DNA of 64,000 nucleotides. It comes from an uncultured bacterium. Its GTDB lineage: Bacteria > Bacteroidota > Bacteroidia > Bacteroidales > Bacteroidaceae. Positions 41,643-49,301 of this stretch are shown here, piece by piece. The notes below the pieces were generated by a model. The model saw only the letters and a program-made list of their open reading frames with translations, had not been told where the DNA came from and searched no databases. The DNA lies in NCBI GenBank assembly GCA_905216025.1, contig CAJMSE010000006.1, positions 62,001 to 126,000 on the forward strand, written 5' to 3'. Both the position numbers and the translations under genes were made by a program. How positions within the stretch are numbered: the first letter of the stretch is position 1; each line of letters opens with the position of its first letter.

Positions 41643-41650
41643 TAAATTTG
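41643..41650 (+). promoter_or_regulatory. -7 promoter element for lysS
   Basis: TAAATTTG matches TAnnTTTG, 37 bases upstream of the lysS ATG. Confidence 0.55.
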
Positions 41651-41687
41651 CACCCACATACCGAATATATATTCTATTTAAAGGACT

Positions 41688-43418
41688 ATGAACGTTTTAG
41701 AACTGAGTGAACAGGAACTCGGCAGGCGCCAGAGCCTGCAGGAACTGCGCGAAATGGGTATCGACCCGTATCCCGCAGCAGAATATCCGACCAATGCTTT
41801 CTCCACAGACATAAAAAATGAATTCAGCGACGACGCCGAACCGCGTCAGGTGTGCATCGCCGGCCGCCTGATGAGCCGCCGCGTGATGGGCAAGGCCAGC
41901 TTCGCCGAGCTCCAGGACTCAAAAGGCCGCATACAGGTTTACATCACACGGGACGACATCTGCCCGGGCGAGGACAAGGACTTATATAATAAGGTGTTCA
42001 AGAAACTGATGGACATCGGCGACTTCATCGGTGTGCGCGGCTATGCCTTCCGCACGCAGACGGGCGAGATTTCCGTGCATGCACAGGAGCTGACGCTGCT
42101 CTCCAAGAGCCTCAAGCCTCTGCCGATAGTGAAGTATAAGGATGGCGTGGCCTACGATAAGTTCGACGATCCGGAGCTGCGCTACCGCCAGCGCTACGTC
42201 GACCTCGTGGTGAACGACGGCGTGAAGGAGACCTTCGAGAAGCGTGCCACCATACTGCGCACGATGCGCCGCGTGTTCGACGAGGCGGGATTCACCGAGG
42301 TGGAGACGCCCATACTCCAGCAGATTGCAGGCGGCGCCAGCGCACGCCCCTTCATCACGCACCACAACGCGCTCAACGTAGACCTCTATCTGCGCATCGC
42401 CACGGAGCTTTACCTGAAGCGCCTCATCGTGGGCGGATTCGAGGGCGTATACGAGATAGGCCGCAACTTCCGCAACGAGGGCATGGACCGCAGCCACAAC
42501 CCGGAGTTCACCTGCATGGAACTGTACGTCAGCTACAAGGACTACAACTGGATGATGGCGTTCACCGAGAAGCTGCTCGAAGAGATATGCATCGCCGTGA
42601 ACGGCACCACCGACGTGAAGATAGGCGACAACACCGTGAGCTTCAAGGCTCCCTACCGCCGCCTGCCCATCCTCGACGCCATCAAGGAGAAGACCGGCTA
42701 CGACCTCAGCGGCATGACGGAAGACGAGATACGTTGTGTGTGCGGCAAGCTGAACATGGAGATTGACGACACCATGGGCAAGGGCAAGCTGATAGACGAG
42801 ATTTTCGGAGAGTTCTGCGAGGGCACGTTCATACAGCCCACGTTCATCACCGACTATCCCGTGGAGATGAGCCCGCTGACGAAGATGCACCGCTCGAAGC
42901 CCGGACTGACGGAGCGCTTCGAACTGATGGTCAACGGCAAGGAGCTGGCCAATGCCTACTCCGAGCTCAACGACCCGATAGACCAGGAGGAGCGCTTCAT
43001 CGACCAGATGCGCCTGGCCGACAAGGGAGACGACGAGGCAATGATCATCGACCAGGACTTCCTGCGCGCCCTGCAGTACGGCATGCCGCCGACGAGCGGC
43101 ATCGGCATCGGCATCGACCGTCTGGCCATCCTCATGACGGGCCAGCCCACCATCCAGGAGGTGCTGCTCTTCCCGACTATGAAGCCGGAGAAGAAAGCTC
43201 CCAAGAGCTCCGTTGCCGAATGGGCCGCCATCGGCGTGCACGAAGAGTGGGTGCCGCTGCTGAACAAGTGCGGCTACTACATGGTGGCAGACATCAGGGA
43301 ACTGAACCCGCAGAAGCTCCAGCAAGACGTCTGCGGAGTGAACAAGAAATACAAGCTGGGACTTGAAAACCCGAAGGTGGACGAGTTTGCGGCGTGGATA
43401 GAGAAAGCGAATAAATGA
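41688..43418 (+). CDS. lysS: Lysyl-tRNA synthetase (class II)
   Basis: The 576-residue protein has an N-terminal OB-fold anticodon-binding domain (VCIAGRLMSRRVMGKASFAEL). The class II core has motif 1 around FTEVETPILQQIAGGASARP, motif 2 IGRNFRNEGMDRSHNPEFT and motif 3 GIGIGIDRLAILMTGQ. It has about 70 extra C-terminal residues (EWAAIGVHEEWVPLLNKCGY onward), a helix-hairpin-like extension common in Bacteroidetes LysS. It charges tRNA-Lys. The TGA stop lies within the first repeat unit of the adjoining MITE-like element. Confidence 0.96.
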   Translation: MNVLELSEQELGRRQSLQELREMGIDPYPAAEYPTNAFSTDIKNEFSDDAEPRQVCIAGRLMSRRVMGKASFAELQDSKGRIQVYITRDDICPGEDKDLYNKVFKKLMDIGDFIGVRGYAFRTQTGEISVHAQELTLLSKSLKPLPIVKYKDGVAYDKFDDPELRYRQRYVDLVVNDGVKETFEKRATILRTMRRVFDEAGFTEVETPILQQIAGGASARPFITHHNALNVDLYLRIATELYLKRLIVGGFEGVYEIGRNFRNEGMDRSHNPEFTCMELYVSYKDYNWMMAFTEKLLEEICIAVNGTTDVKIGDNTVSFKAPYRRLPILDAIKEKTGYDLSGMTEDEIRCVCGKLNMEIDDTMGKGKLIDEIFGEFCEGTFIQPTFITDYPVEMSPLTKMHRSKPGLTERFELMVNGKELANAYSELNDPIDQEERFIDQMRLADKGDDEAMIIDQDFLRALQYGMPPTSGIGIGIDRLAILMTGQPTIQEVLLFPTMKPEKKAPKSSVAEWAAIGVHEEWVPLLNKCGYYMVADIRELNPQKLQQDVCGVNKKYKLGLENPKVDEFAAWIEKANK

Positions 43419-43685
43419 AGAATGAAGAGTGAAGAATTTGCCACCGCGGTGGCATTAAATGAAGAATGAAGAATGAAGAGTGAAGAATTTGCTGCCGCGG
43501 TGGCTATGCGCGGAGGGTTAAACGCAAAGACGCAGAGACGCAAAGGTTTCGCTGCGGTTGATTTCTCGTTTCTCACTCCTTTAATATCATTGCGGCAGCA
43601 AATTCTTCCCTCTTCACTCTTCCCTCTTCACTTAAAAGAATCGCGGCAGCAAATTCTTCATTCTTCACTCTTCATTCTTCATTAA
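43413..43685. repeat. MITE-like composite element, copy 2 (between lysS and gpsA)
   Basis: Arms of GAATGAAGAGTGAA units with GAATTTGCTGCCGCGGTGGC are mirrored by GCGGCAGCAAATTCTTC with CATTCTTCACTCTTC; each arm is doubled here. The core, GGCTATGCGCGGAGGGTTAA, then ACGCAAAGACGCAGAGACGC and GCTGCGGTTGATTTCTC, is the reverse complement of the core at 35640-35740. It fills the gap, which has no other content. Confidence 0.85.
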
Positions 43686-43691
43686 AAAAGA

Positions 43692-44687
43692 ATGTTTACC
43701 TGCGGAAAAATAGCAATAATCGGAGGCGGAAGCTGGGCAACGGCTATCGCAAAGATAATCGTGGAGCACACACACCACATCGGATGGTACATGCGCCGCG
43801 ACGACCGCATAGAGGATTTCCGGCGTCTCGGGCACAACCCGGCCTATCTGATGAGCGTCCGCTTCAACATGGATGAGGTGTTCTTCTCAAGCGACATCAA
43901 CAAGATTGCACAGAACTACGACACGCTCGTGTTCGTCACGCCGTCGCCATACATAAAGAATCACCTCAAGAAACTGAAGAGCAGAATCAAGGACAAGTTC
44001 ATCGTCACGGCCATAAAGGGCATCGTGCCGGATGAGAACCTCATCTGCTCGGAGTTTTTCCACAGGGTCTACGACGTGCCGTACGAAAACCTTGCATGCC
44101 TCGGAGGACCGTCGCATGCCGAGGAGGTGGCGCTGGAGCGGCTCACATACCTCACCATAGCGTGCTCGGACAAGGATAAGGCGGAGGCGTTCACCGACGT
44201 GCTGGCGAGCGACTACGTGAAGACGAAGACGAACGGAGACGTCATCGGCATCGAATATGCCTCGGTATTGAAGAATGTCTACGCCATAGCGGCGGGCATC
44301 TGCAGCGGCCTCAAGTTCGGCGACAACTTCCAGGCAGTGCTCATGGCCAACGCCGTGCAGGAGATGTCGCGTTTCCTCCAGGCGGCAAACCCGATGGAGC
44401 GCAACGTCTACGACTCGGTATACCTCGGCGACCTGCTCGTCACGGGATACAGCAACTTCTCGCGAAACCGCACCTTCGGCACCATGATAGGAAAGGGCTA
44501 CAGCGTGAAGAGCGCGCAGATAGAGATGGAGATGATTGCCGAGGGCTATTTCGGAACGAAGTGCATGAAGGAAATCAACCGCCACATGCACGTCAACATG
44601 CCCATCCTCGACGCCGTATACAACATACTGTACGAACGGATAAGCCCGCAGATAGAAATCAAGCTGCTGACCGACTCATTCAGATAA
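43692..44687 (+). CDS. gpsA: NAD(P)H-dependent glycerol-3-phosphate dehydrogenase
   Basis: The 331-residue product has a Rossmann start (KIAIIGGGSWATAIAKI), VTAIKGIVPDE (substrate Lys), CLGGPSHAEEVALE and EYASVLKNVYAIAAGIC (catalytic Lys), with NDSV-type and R-rich segment FSRNRTFGTMIGKG. It makes sn-glycerol-3-phosphate for phospholipids. The start follows a short gap after the repeat element. pgi lies 28 bases downstream, so both are probably cotranscribed. Confidence 0.94.
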   Translation: MFTCGKIAIIGGGSWATAIAKIIVEHTHHIGWYMRRDDRIEDFRRLGHNPAYLMSVRFNMDEVFFSSDINKIAQNYDTLVFVTPSPYIKNHLKKLKSRIKDKFIVTAIKGIVPDENLICSEFFHRVYDVPYENLACLGGPSHAEEVALERLTYLTIACSDKDKAEAFTDVLASDYVKTKTNGDVIGIEYASVLKNVYAIAAGICSGLKFGDNFQAVLMANAVQEMSRFLQAANPMERNVYDSVYLGDLLVTGYSNFSRNRTFGTMIGKGYSVKSAQIEMEMIAEGYFGTKCMKEINRHMHVNMPILDAVYNILYERISPQIEIKLLTDSFR

Positions 44688-44714
44688 GACAACAAAAACC
44701 AATTTTAAACGATT

Positions 44715-46073
44715 ATGAAAAATATCACCTTAGACATCACCAAGGCCGCCCAGTTCCTTAAGGAGGGCGCAGTGAAAGCGTATGAACCCAAAGTGAAGGC
44801 AGCTCAGGAAGCTCTTGAGAACGGAACCTGCCCCGGTAACGATTTCCTCGGATGGCTCCACCTGCCGTCGTCGATAACTCCTGAGTTCATCAAGGAAATA
44901 CAGGACTGCGCCGACGTGCTGCGCAGCAACTGCGAGGTTGTCGTCGTTGCAGGCATCGGCGGAAGCTACCTCGGAGCACGCGCCGTCATCGAGGCACTGG
45001 GCAACTCGTTCGCATGGCTCGTGGGCGACGCCAAGAACCCCACCATCCTCTTTGCCGGAAACAACATCGGCGAGGACTATCTGGCCGAGCTCACCGAATA
45101 TCTGAAGGGTAAGAAGTTCGGCGTAATCAACATATCCAAGTCGGGCACGACCACCGAGACGGCCCTGACATTCCGCCTGCTCAAGAAGCAGTGCGAGGAA
45201 CAGCGCGGCAAGGACGAGGCCAAGAAGGTCATCGTGGCCGTCACCGACGCCAAGAAGGGCGCGGCACGCACATGCGCCGACAAGGAAGGCTACACATCAT
45301 TCATAATCCCCGACAACGTGGGCGGACGCTTCTCCGTGCTCACTCCCGTGGGCCTGCTGCCCATAGCATGCGCCGGATTCGACATCACGAAGCTCGTGGC
45401 CGGTGCCGCCGACATGGAGAAGGCCTGCGGAAAGGACATTCCCTTCGAGGAGAATCCCGCAGCTGTATATGCCGCCGTGCGCAACGGACTCTACGAAGAG
45501 GCTGGCAAGAAGATTGAGATAATGGTGAACTACCAGCCCAAGCTCCACTTCATCAGCGAGTGGTGGAAGCAGCTCTTCGGCGAGAGCGAGGGCAAGGACG
45601 GCAAGGGAATCTTCCCCGCATCGTGCGACTTCACCACCGACCTGCACTCCATGGGACAGTGGATACAGGAGGGCGAGCGCACCATCTACGAGACGGTGAT
45701 CAGCATCGGGCAGCCCAACCGCAACCTGCTCTTCCCCAACGACGATGAAAACCTTGACGGTCTGAACTTCCTCGCCGGCAAGCGCGTCGACGAGGTGAAC
45801 AAGATGGCTGAGCTCGGCACACGCCTGGCACACGTGGACGGCGGTGTTCCCAACATCCGCATCAGCGTGCCGGAACTGAACGAGTACTACATCGGACAGC
45901 TCATCTACTTCTTCGAGATTGCATGCGGCATCAGCGGCAACGTGCTCGGAGTAAACCCGTTCAACCAACCGGGCGTCGAGGCATACAAGAAGAACATGTT
46001 TGCACTGCTCGACAAGCCGGGATATGAGGCCGACAGCAAGGCCATCAAGGAGCGCCTGGCAAAGGAAGCATAA
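44715..46073 (+). CDS. pgi: Glucose-6-phosphate isomerase
   Basis: The 452-residue product matches the shorter bacterial PGI type: VVVAGIGGSYLGARAVIEALG, NISKSGTTTETALTFRLLKK (phosphate-binding SxSGTTxE loop), GGRFSVLTPVGLLP and GVNPFNQPGVEAYKKNMF near the end, with catalytic Glu in the QWIQEGERTIYET region. It interconverts glucose-6-phosphate and fructose-6-phosphate. Codon use and length are normal. Confidence 0.96.
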   Translation: MKNITLDITKAAQFLKEGAVKAYEPKVKAAQEALENGTCPGNDFLGWLHLPSSITPEFIKEIQDCADVLRSNCEVVVVAGIGGSYLGARAVIEALGNSFAWLVGDAKNPTILFAGNNIGEDYLAELTEYLKGKKFGVINISKSGTTTETALTFRLLKKQCEEQRGKDEAKKVIVAVTDAKKGAARTCADKEGYTSFIIPDNVGGRFSVLTPVGLLPIACAGFDITKLVAGAADMEKACGKDIPFEENPAAVYAAVRNGLYEEAGKKIEIMVNYQPKLHFISEWWKQLFGESEGKDGKGIFPASCDFTTDLHSMGQWIQEGERTIYETVISIGQPNRNLLFPNDDENLDGLNFLAGKRVDEVNKMAELGTRLAHVDGGVPNIRISVPELNEYYIGQLIYFFEIACGISGNVLGVNPFNQPGVEAYKKNMFALLDKPGYEADSKAIKERLAKEA

Positions 46074-46098
46074 GCAAAGGGAAACTATATTATATATA

Positions 46099-46827
46099 AT
46101 GTATAGGAAAGAGATTGATAAATACTTGGAAAGACACGGCTTTAGGACATTCCGTCCTAAGGCCGTTCTTTTTGATATGGACGGCGTGCTGTACGACTCG
46201 ATGCCCAACCACGCGCGCAGCTGGCACGAGTCTATGAAGACTTTTGGACTCGACATGCCGCCGGAGGATGCCTATAAGTATGAGGGCATGCGCGGAGTGG
46301 AGACCATCAAGCTGCTCGCACGCGGACAGTGGAACCGCGAAATCAGCGATGAAGAGGCGCAGAGGATGTACGACGAGAAGACGCGCATGTTCTCACTATG
46401 CCCCAAAGCCGGGGTGATGGACAGCGTGAAGGAGCTCCAGCAGGACATGAAGGCCGACGGGATGAAGCTCGTCGTCGTCACCGGAAGCGGACAGAGAACG
46501 CTGCTCGACAAGCTCACCGAAGAGTTCGACGGACTCATTTCAAAAGAGCTCATCGTGGCAAGTTTCGATGTCAGCCGCGGCAAACCCGACCCGGAGCCTT
46601 ATCTGAAGGGACTGGAGAAGGCCGGAGTGAGCCCCTGGGAGGCCATCGTGGTGGAGAACGCGCCGCTCGGAGTGCGCGCCGGAGTGGCCGCAGGGATATT
46701 CACCGTGGCGGTGAACACCGGTCCCCTGCCCGACAGCATGCTTTCTGACGAGGGCGCAAGCATCGTCTACGGCAGCATGGCGGCATTCAGAAAAGCGTGG
46801 AAAGACATCAGAAACAACTGGGAATGA
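46099..46827 (+). CDS. HAD-superfamily phosphatase (beta-phosphoglucomutase/phosphatase-like)
   Basis: The 242-residue product has HAD motif I AVLFDMDGVLYDSMPNH, motif II VVVTGSG, Lys in KPDPEPYLKGLE and motif IV EAIVVENAPLGVRAG. The cap-domain layout fits the PGM/phosphatase subgroup I, which acts on small sugar phosphates. It begins 26 bases after pgi and probably shares its transcript. An in-frame upstream ATG at 46000 lies inside pgi; I use 46099 because it gives the usual start with the first motif near residue 20. Confidence 0.87.
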   Translation: MYRKEIDKYLERHGFRTFRPKAVLFDMDGVLYDSMPNHARSWHESMKTFGLDMPPEDAYKYEGMRGVETIKLLARGQWNREISDEEAQRMYDEKTRMFSLCPKAGVMDSVKELQQDMKADGMKLVVVTGSGQRTLLDKLTEEFDGLISKELIVASFDVSRGKPDPEPYLKGLEKAGVSPWEAIVVENAPLGVRAGVAAGIFTVAVNTGPLPDSMLSDEGASIVYGSMAAFRKAWKDIRNNWE

Positions 46828-46883
46828 GCCTCTTGCTGCACCCTGACGGGCCGGCATCCGCCCGGCGGCAGGGGCATGGACAT

Positions 46884-46970
46884 AAAAAAAGGATTAAGTG
46901 TGTCTCACGACAGGCTTAATCCTCTGTTTCTAACTAACTTATTATCAACTATTCATTACTCATTCTGTTT
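46884..46970 (-). ncRNA. Candidate small RNA with own promoter and terminator
   Basis: On the minus strand a -7 box TATCTTTG at 46978-46985 is followed by about 45 bases without an ORF. A hairpin then forms, AGGATTAAG paired with CTTAATCCT (46890-46923), followed by a run of seven T (46884-46890). The hairpin has a T-run only on this strand, so it is not the terminator of the plus-strand HAD gene. A transcript of about 85 bases is expected. I cannot match it to a known RNA family, and no -33 TTTG is evident. Confidence 0.45.
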
Positions 46971-46977
46971 TCTGATG

Positions 46978-46985
46978 CAAAGATA
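46978..46985 (-). promoter_or_regulatory. -7 promoter element for the candidate small RNA
   Basis: On the minus strand TATCTTTG matches TAnnTTTG. No minus-strand gene starts downstream, so it would serve the small RNA. Confidence 0.4.
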
Positions 46986-47037
46986 GTCACTATTTGATAA
47001 CTTTACGCACTTTTATATAAAAAATATAACGTAAACG

Positions 47038-47068
47038 TTTGCGGATTACCTGTTTTTGCGTAACTTTG
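47038..47068 (+). promoter_or_regulatory. Promoter of the LacI-type regulator (-33 TTTG, -7 TAACTTTG)
   Basis: TTTG at 47038-47041 and TAACTTTG at 47061-47068 are 19 bases apart, the Bacteroidetes sigma-ABfr spacing. It places transcription start after 47070 and so rules out the longer ORF start at 47039. Confidence 0.75.
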
Positions 47069-47116
47069 CAACTATACAGACTACTTAAGAGACTATTGTC
47101 TACCAAACATTTGATA

Positions 47117-48136
47117 ATGAACAATAACCGAAGGACGTCGCTGAAAGATCTTGCGCGTGAACTTGGCGTGAGCATCGCGACCGTAAGCCGGGCCCTCAGA
47201 AACAGTCCGGAGATAGGCAAGGATATGCAGGACAGGGTCAAGGAGCTGGCCAGGAAACTGAACTACCGGCCCAACCCGTTCGCACAGAGCCTCCGGCGCG
47301 AAGCACCGAAGATAATAGGTGTCGTCGTGCCGAACCTCGTCACCCACCACTACGCGGCCGCGCTCGACGGCATCGAGGACGAGGCAAGGCGCGAGGGATA
47401 CTCCGTGATAAGCGCAAACAGCCATGAAGACTTCGCCACGGAGATGCGTGTGATAGACAACTTCATAGGGCTGCACGTGGAAGGGATAATCGCCGGACTG
47501 GCACAGAGCACCACGGAATACTCCCACTTCGAGGAGATTGCCGACATGGGCATACCTCTCGTATTCTTCGGACGCACCTGCCTGACGGACAGGTTCTCAT
47601 CCGTGACGGCCAACGGAGACGAGGCCGCACAGCAGGCAACACAGCATCTCATAGACACAGGCAGCCGACGGATAGCATTCATCGGCGGACCAAACCATCT
47701 CGACATGGTGAAAAGGCGGAAGCACGGATACCTCGAGGCTCTGAGGGAAAGCAAGATTGCCATCGACCGCGAGATGGTGGTATGCGACAGGATTGACTAC
47801 AACGTGGCACTGCACTCGGCAACGGAACTGCTCAGCAGGCCGGACAGGCCGGACGCGATACTGGCTTTCAACGACATCATCACCTTCGCGGCATTCACCG
47901 CCATAAAGCAGCTGGGACTGCGGATACCCGACGACGTGGCACTGATAGGATTCACGGACGACGTGCACGCCGCATACGTCACGCCGCGGATGTCGGCAAT
48001 CGAAGACCAGTCGCACCAGATGGGCGTCACCGCGTGCCAGCTGCTGCTGCGGAACATTGCCGGCGACAAGACCATATACCACAAGCGGGTGCCCCAGAAA
48101 CTTGTGATAAGGGAGACGTCGGCAAAGACAAAATAA
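47117..48136 (+). CDS. LacI-family transcriptional regulator
   Basis: The 339-residue product starts MNNNRRTSLKDLARELGVSI. It has a LacI helix-turn-helix (TSLKDLARELGVSIATVSRAL) and hinge NYRPNPFAQSLR, then a periplasmic-binding-like sensor domain (IIGVVVPNLVTHHYA, AILAFNDIITFAA, DVALIGFTDD). It likely responds to a sugar or nucleoside. The promoter at 47038-47068 fixes the start at 47117 rather than at an upstream ATG. No sugar-use operon is directly adjacent, so its targets are not known. Confidence 0.92.
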   Translation: MNNNRRTSLKDLARELGVSIATVSRALRNSPEIGKDMQDRVKELARKLNYRPNPFAQSLRREAPKIIGVVVPNLVTHHYAAALDGIEDEARREGYSVISANSHEDFATEMRVIDNFIGLHVEGIIAGLAQSTTEYSHFEEIADMGIPLVFFGRTCLTDRFSSVTANGDEAAQQATQHLIDTGSRRIAFIGGPNHLDMVKRRKHGYLEALRESKIAIDREMVVCDRIDYNVALHSATELLSRPDRPDAILAFNDIITFAAFTAIKQLGLRIPDDVALIGFTDDVHAAYVTPRMSAIEDQSHQMGVTACQLLLRNIAGDKTIYHKRVPQKLVIRETSAKTK

Positions 48137-48188
48137 GCCAAAGGCCGCCTTATGCCATCCTTTAGGGCGATTTCACAAAAAAACTTAG

Positions 48189-48196
48189 TATCTTTG
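48189..48196 (+). promoter_or_regulatory. -7 promoter element for the DUF4738 lipoprotein gene
   Basis: TATCTTTG lies 32 bases upstream of the ATG at 48228. Confidence 0.6.
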
Positions 48197-48227
48197 CATC
48201 AGATAACAGACCAATAAAGAAACCGTA

Positions 48228-48779
48228 ATGAGGATTTTTCCATACATGATTGCCACCGGACTGCTGGCCGTAATGCTGGCCGGTTGTGGCGGAGAGAAGA
48301 AGAACGACAACATCATAACGCTGAAGACGGAGAAGAAAGGACCGGCCGCACCGATACGGATGCAGGACTACACGCAGTCGAAGGACATCGAATGGCTCGG
48401 CTCCACATATACATGCGAGATAAGAAGGACAGCCGACGACAGCCTCGCTATGGTCAAAGACGAAAGCGGACAGCAGTTTGTCGACAACCGCATATCTCTT
48501 GAAATCATACGCAGCGACGGCAGCACATTCTTCAAAAAGGTATTCACCAAGGCCGATTTTGAAAGCAACATCACCGACGACTACAACCGGACAGGCATCC
48601 TCGAGGGTCTCGTGTTCGACAAGACAGACGGACAGTCGCTCCTGTTCGCCGCCAGCGTGAGCCATCCGCAGACCGACGAGTACATACCGCTGATTGTCTC
48701 CGTGTCGAGGACAGGAGGCATAACGGTTTCAAAAGACACGCAGCTGGACACCAGCGCGGAAGACGACGAGGATATCTAA
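48228..48779 (+). CDS. DUF4738-type lipoprotein
   Basis: The 183-residue product has a signal peptide and lipobox LAGC followed by GGEKKND. There is no run of acidic residues right after the Cys, so it probably faces the periplasm. The mature part is beta-rich (IEWLGSTYTCEIRRTADDSL, FFKKVFTKADFES, LLFAASVSHPQTDEYIPLIV) and resembles the DUF4738 family found in Prevotella. The function is unknown. Its stop is 2 bases before the stop of the convergent thioesterase gene, so the two genes end head to head with no room for a terminator. Confidence 0.65.
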   Translation: MRIFPYMIATGLLAVMLAGCGGEKKNDNIITLKTEKKGPAAPIRMQDYTQSKDIEWLGSTYTCEIRRTADDSLAMVKDESGQQFVDNRISLEIIRSDGSTFFKKVFTKADFESNITDDYNRTGILEGLVFDKTDGQSLLFAASVSHPQTDEYIPLIVSVSRTGGITVSKDTQLDTSAEDDEDI

Positions 48780-48780
48780 A

Positions 48781-49266
48781 CTACATCGAGAGCAGCTCGT
48801 CGCCCTCGGTGACGCACTCCGTGAAGCCCATCTCACGGGCTTTCTCCGCATTGGCGGTGAAGTAGACGGCCTCTCCCTCGGTGCACAGCTCGCCGCGCGA
48901 GTTTTCTATCCGCACATCTATGAAAGCCACACTGCGGCGCATCTCGCGCAGACGGGCACGGATGGTGATCTGCGGTTCGGTGGTCATTATCGACTTGCGG
49001 TACTTCACGCTGAGGTTGCTCGTCACGCCGGTGGTCTGCAACTTGCGGAAGACCACCCACGAGGCGCACTCGTCTATCAGCGTCGCCTGTATCCCGCCGT
49101 GCAGCGTATCTATCCATCCCTGATAGTGTCCCTTGGGGTTCCAGAAGCAGACGATATCGTCGCCATCCTCGAAAAACTCCATCGCAACACCCAAAGGATT
49201 TTCCGGACAACAGCCGAAACAATCGTAACCGGGCTTCGACAGCCACGGATTCCTTATCTTTCTCAT
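48781..49266 (-). CDS. PaaI-type hotdog thioesterase
   Basis: The 161-residue product has YDCFGCCPENPLGVAMEF (a Cys-rich start often seen in this subgroup), GWIDTLHGGIQATLIDECAS (HGG-x-x-x-x-x-DE active site) and a beta strand ITIRARLREMRRSVAFIDV. It should hydrolyse an acyl-CoA thioester. It is the last gene of the minus-strand run from 60 kb and starts 36 bases after the DUF5686 gene. A link to lipid acyl turnover is plausible from context. Confidence 0.82.
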   Translation of the reverse strand: MRKIRNPWLSKPGYDCFGCCPENPLGVAMEFFEDGDDIVCFWNPKGHYQGWIDTLHGGIQATLIDECASWVVFRKLQTTGVTSNLSVKYRKSIMTTEPQITIRARLREMRRSVAFIDVRIENSRGELCTEGEAVYFTANAEKAREMGFTECVTEGDELLSM

Positions 49267-49301
49267 ACCTTATTATATTATATAATGTATACTGACATCT
49301 C

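Noticed and set aside
41398..41710. Short plus-strand frames upstream of lysS
   Set aside because: They consist of the 22-base repeat units and overlap the lysS promoter; residue composition is not protein-like.
46884..46923. Hairpin as the terminator of the pgi-HAD operon
   Set aside because: The T-run is present only on the minus strand, so it would not act on plus-strand transcription.
47039..47116. Longer start for the LacI-type regulator
   Set aside because: The promoter at 47038-47068 lies inside the extension, so it cannot be translated from that transcript.
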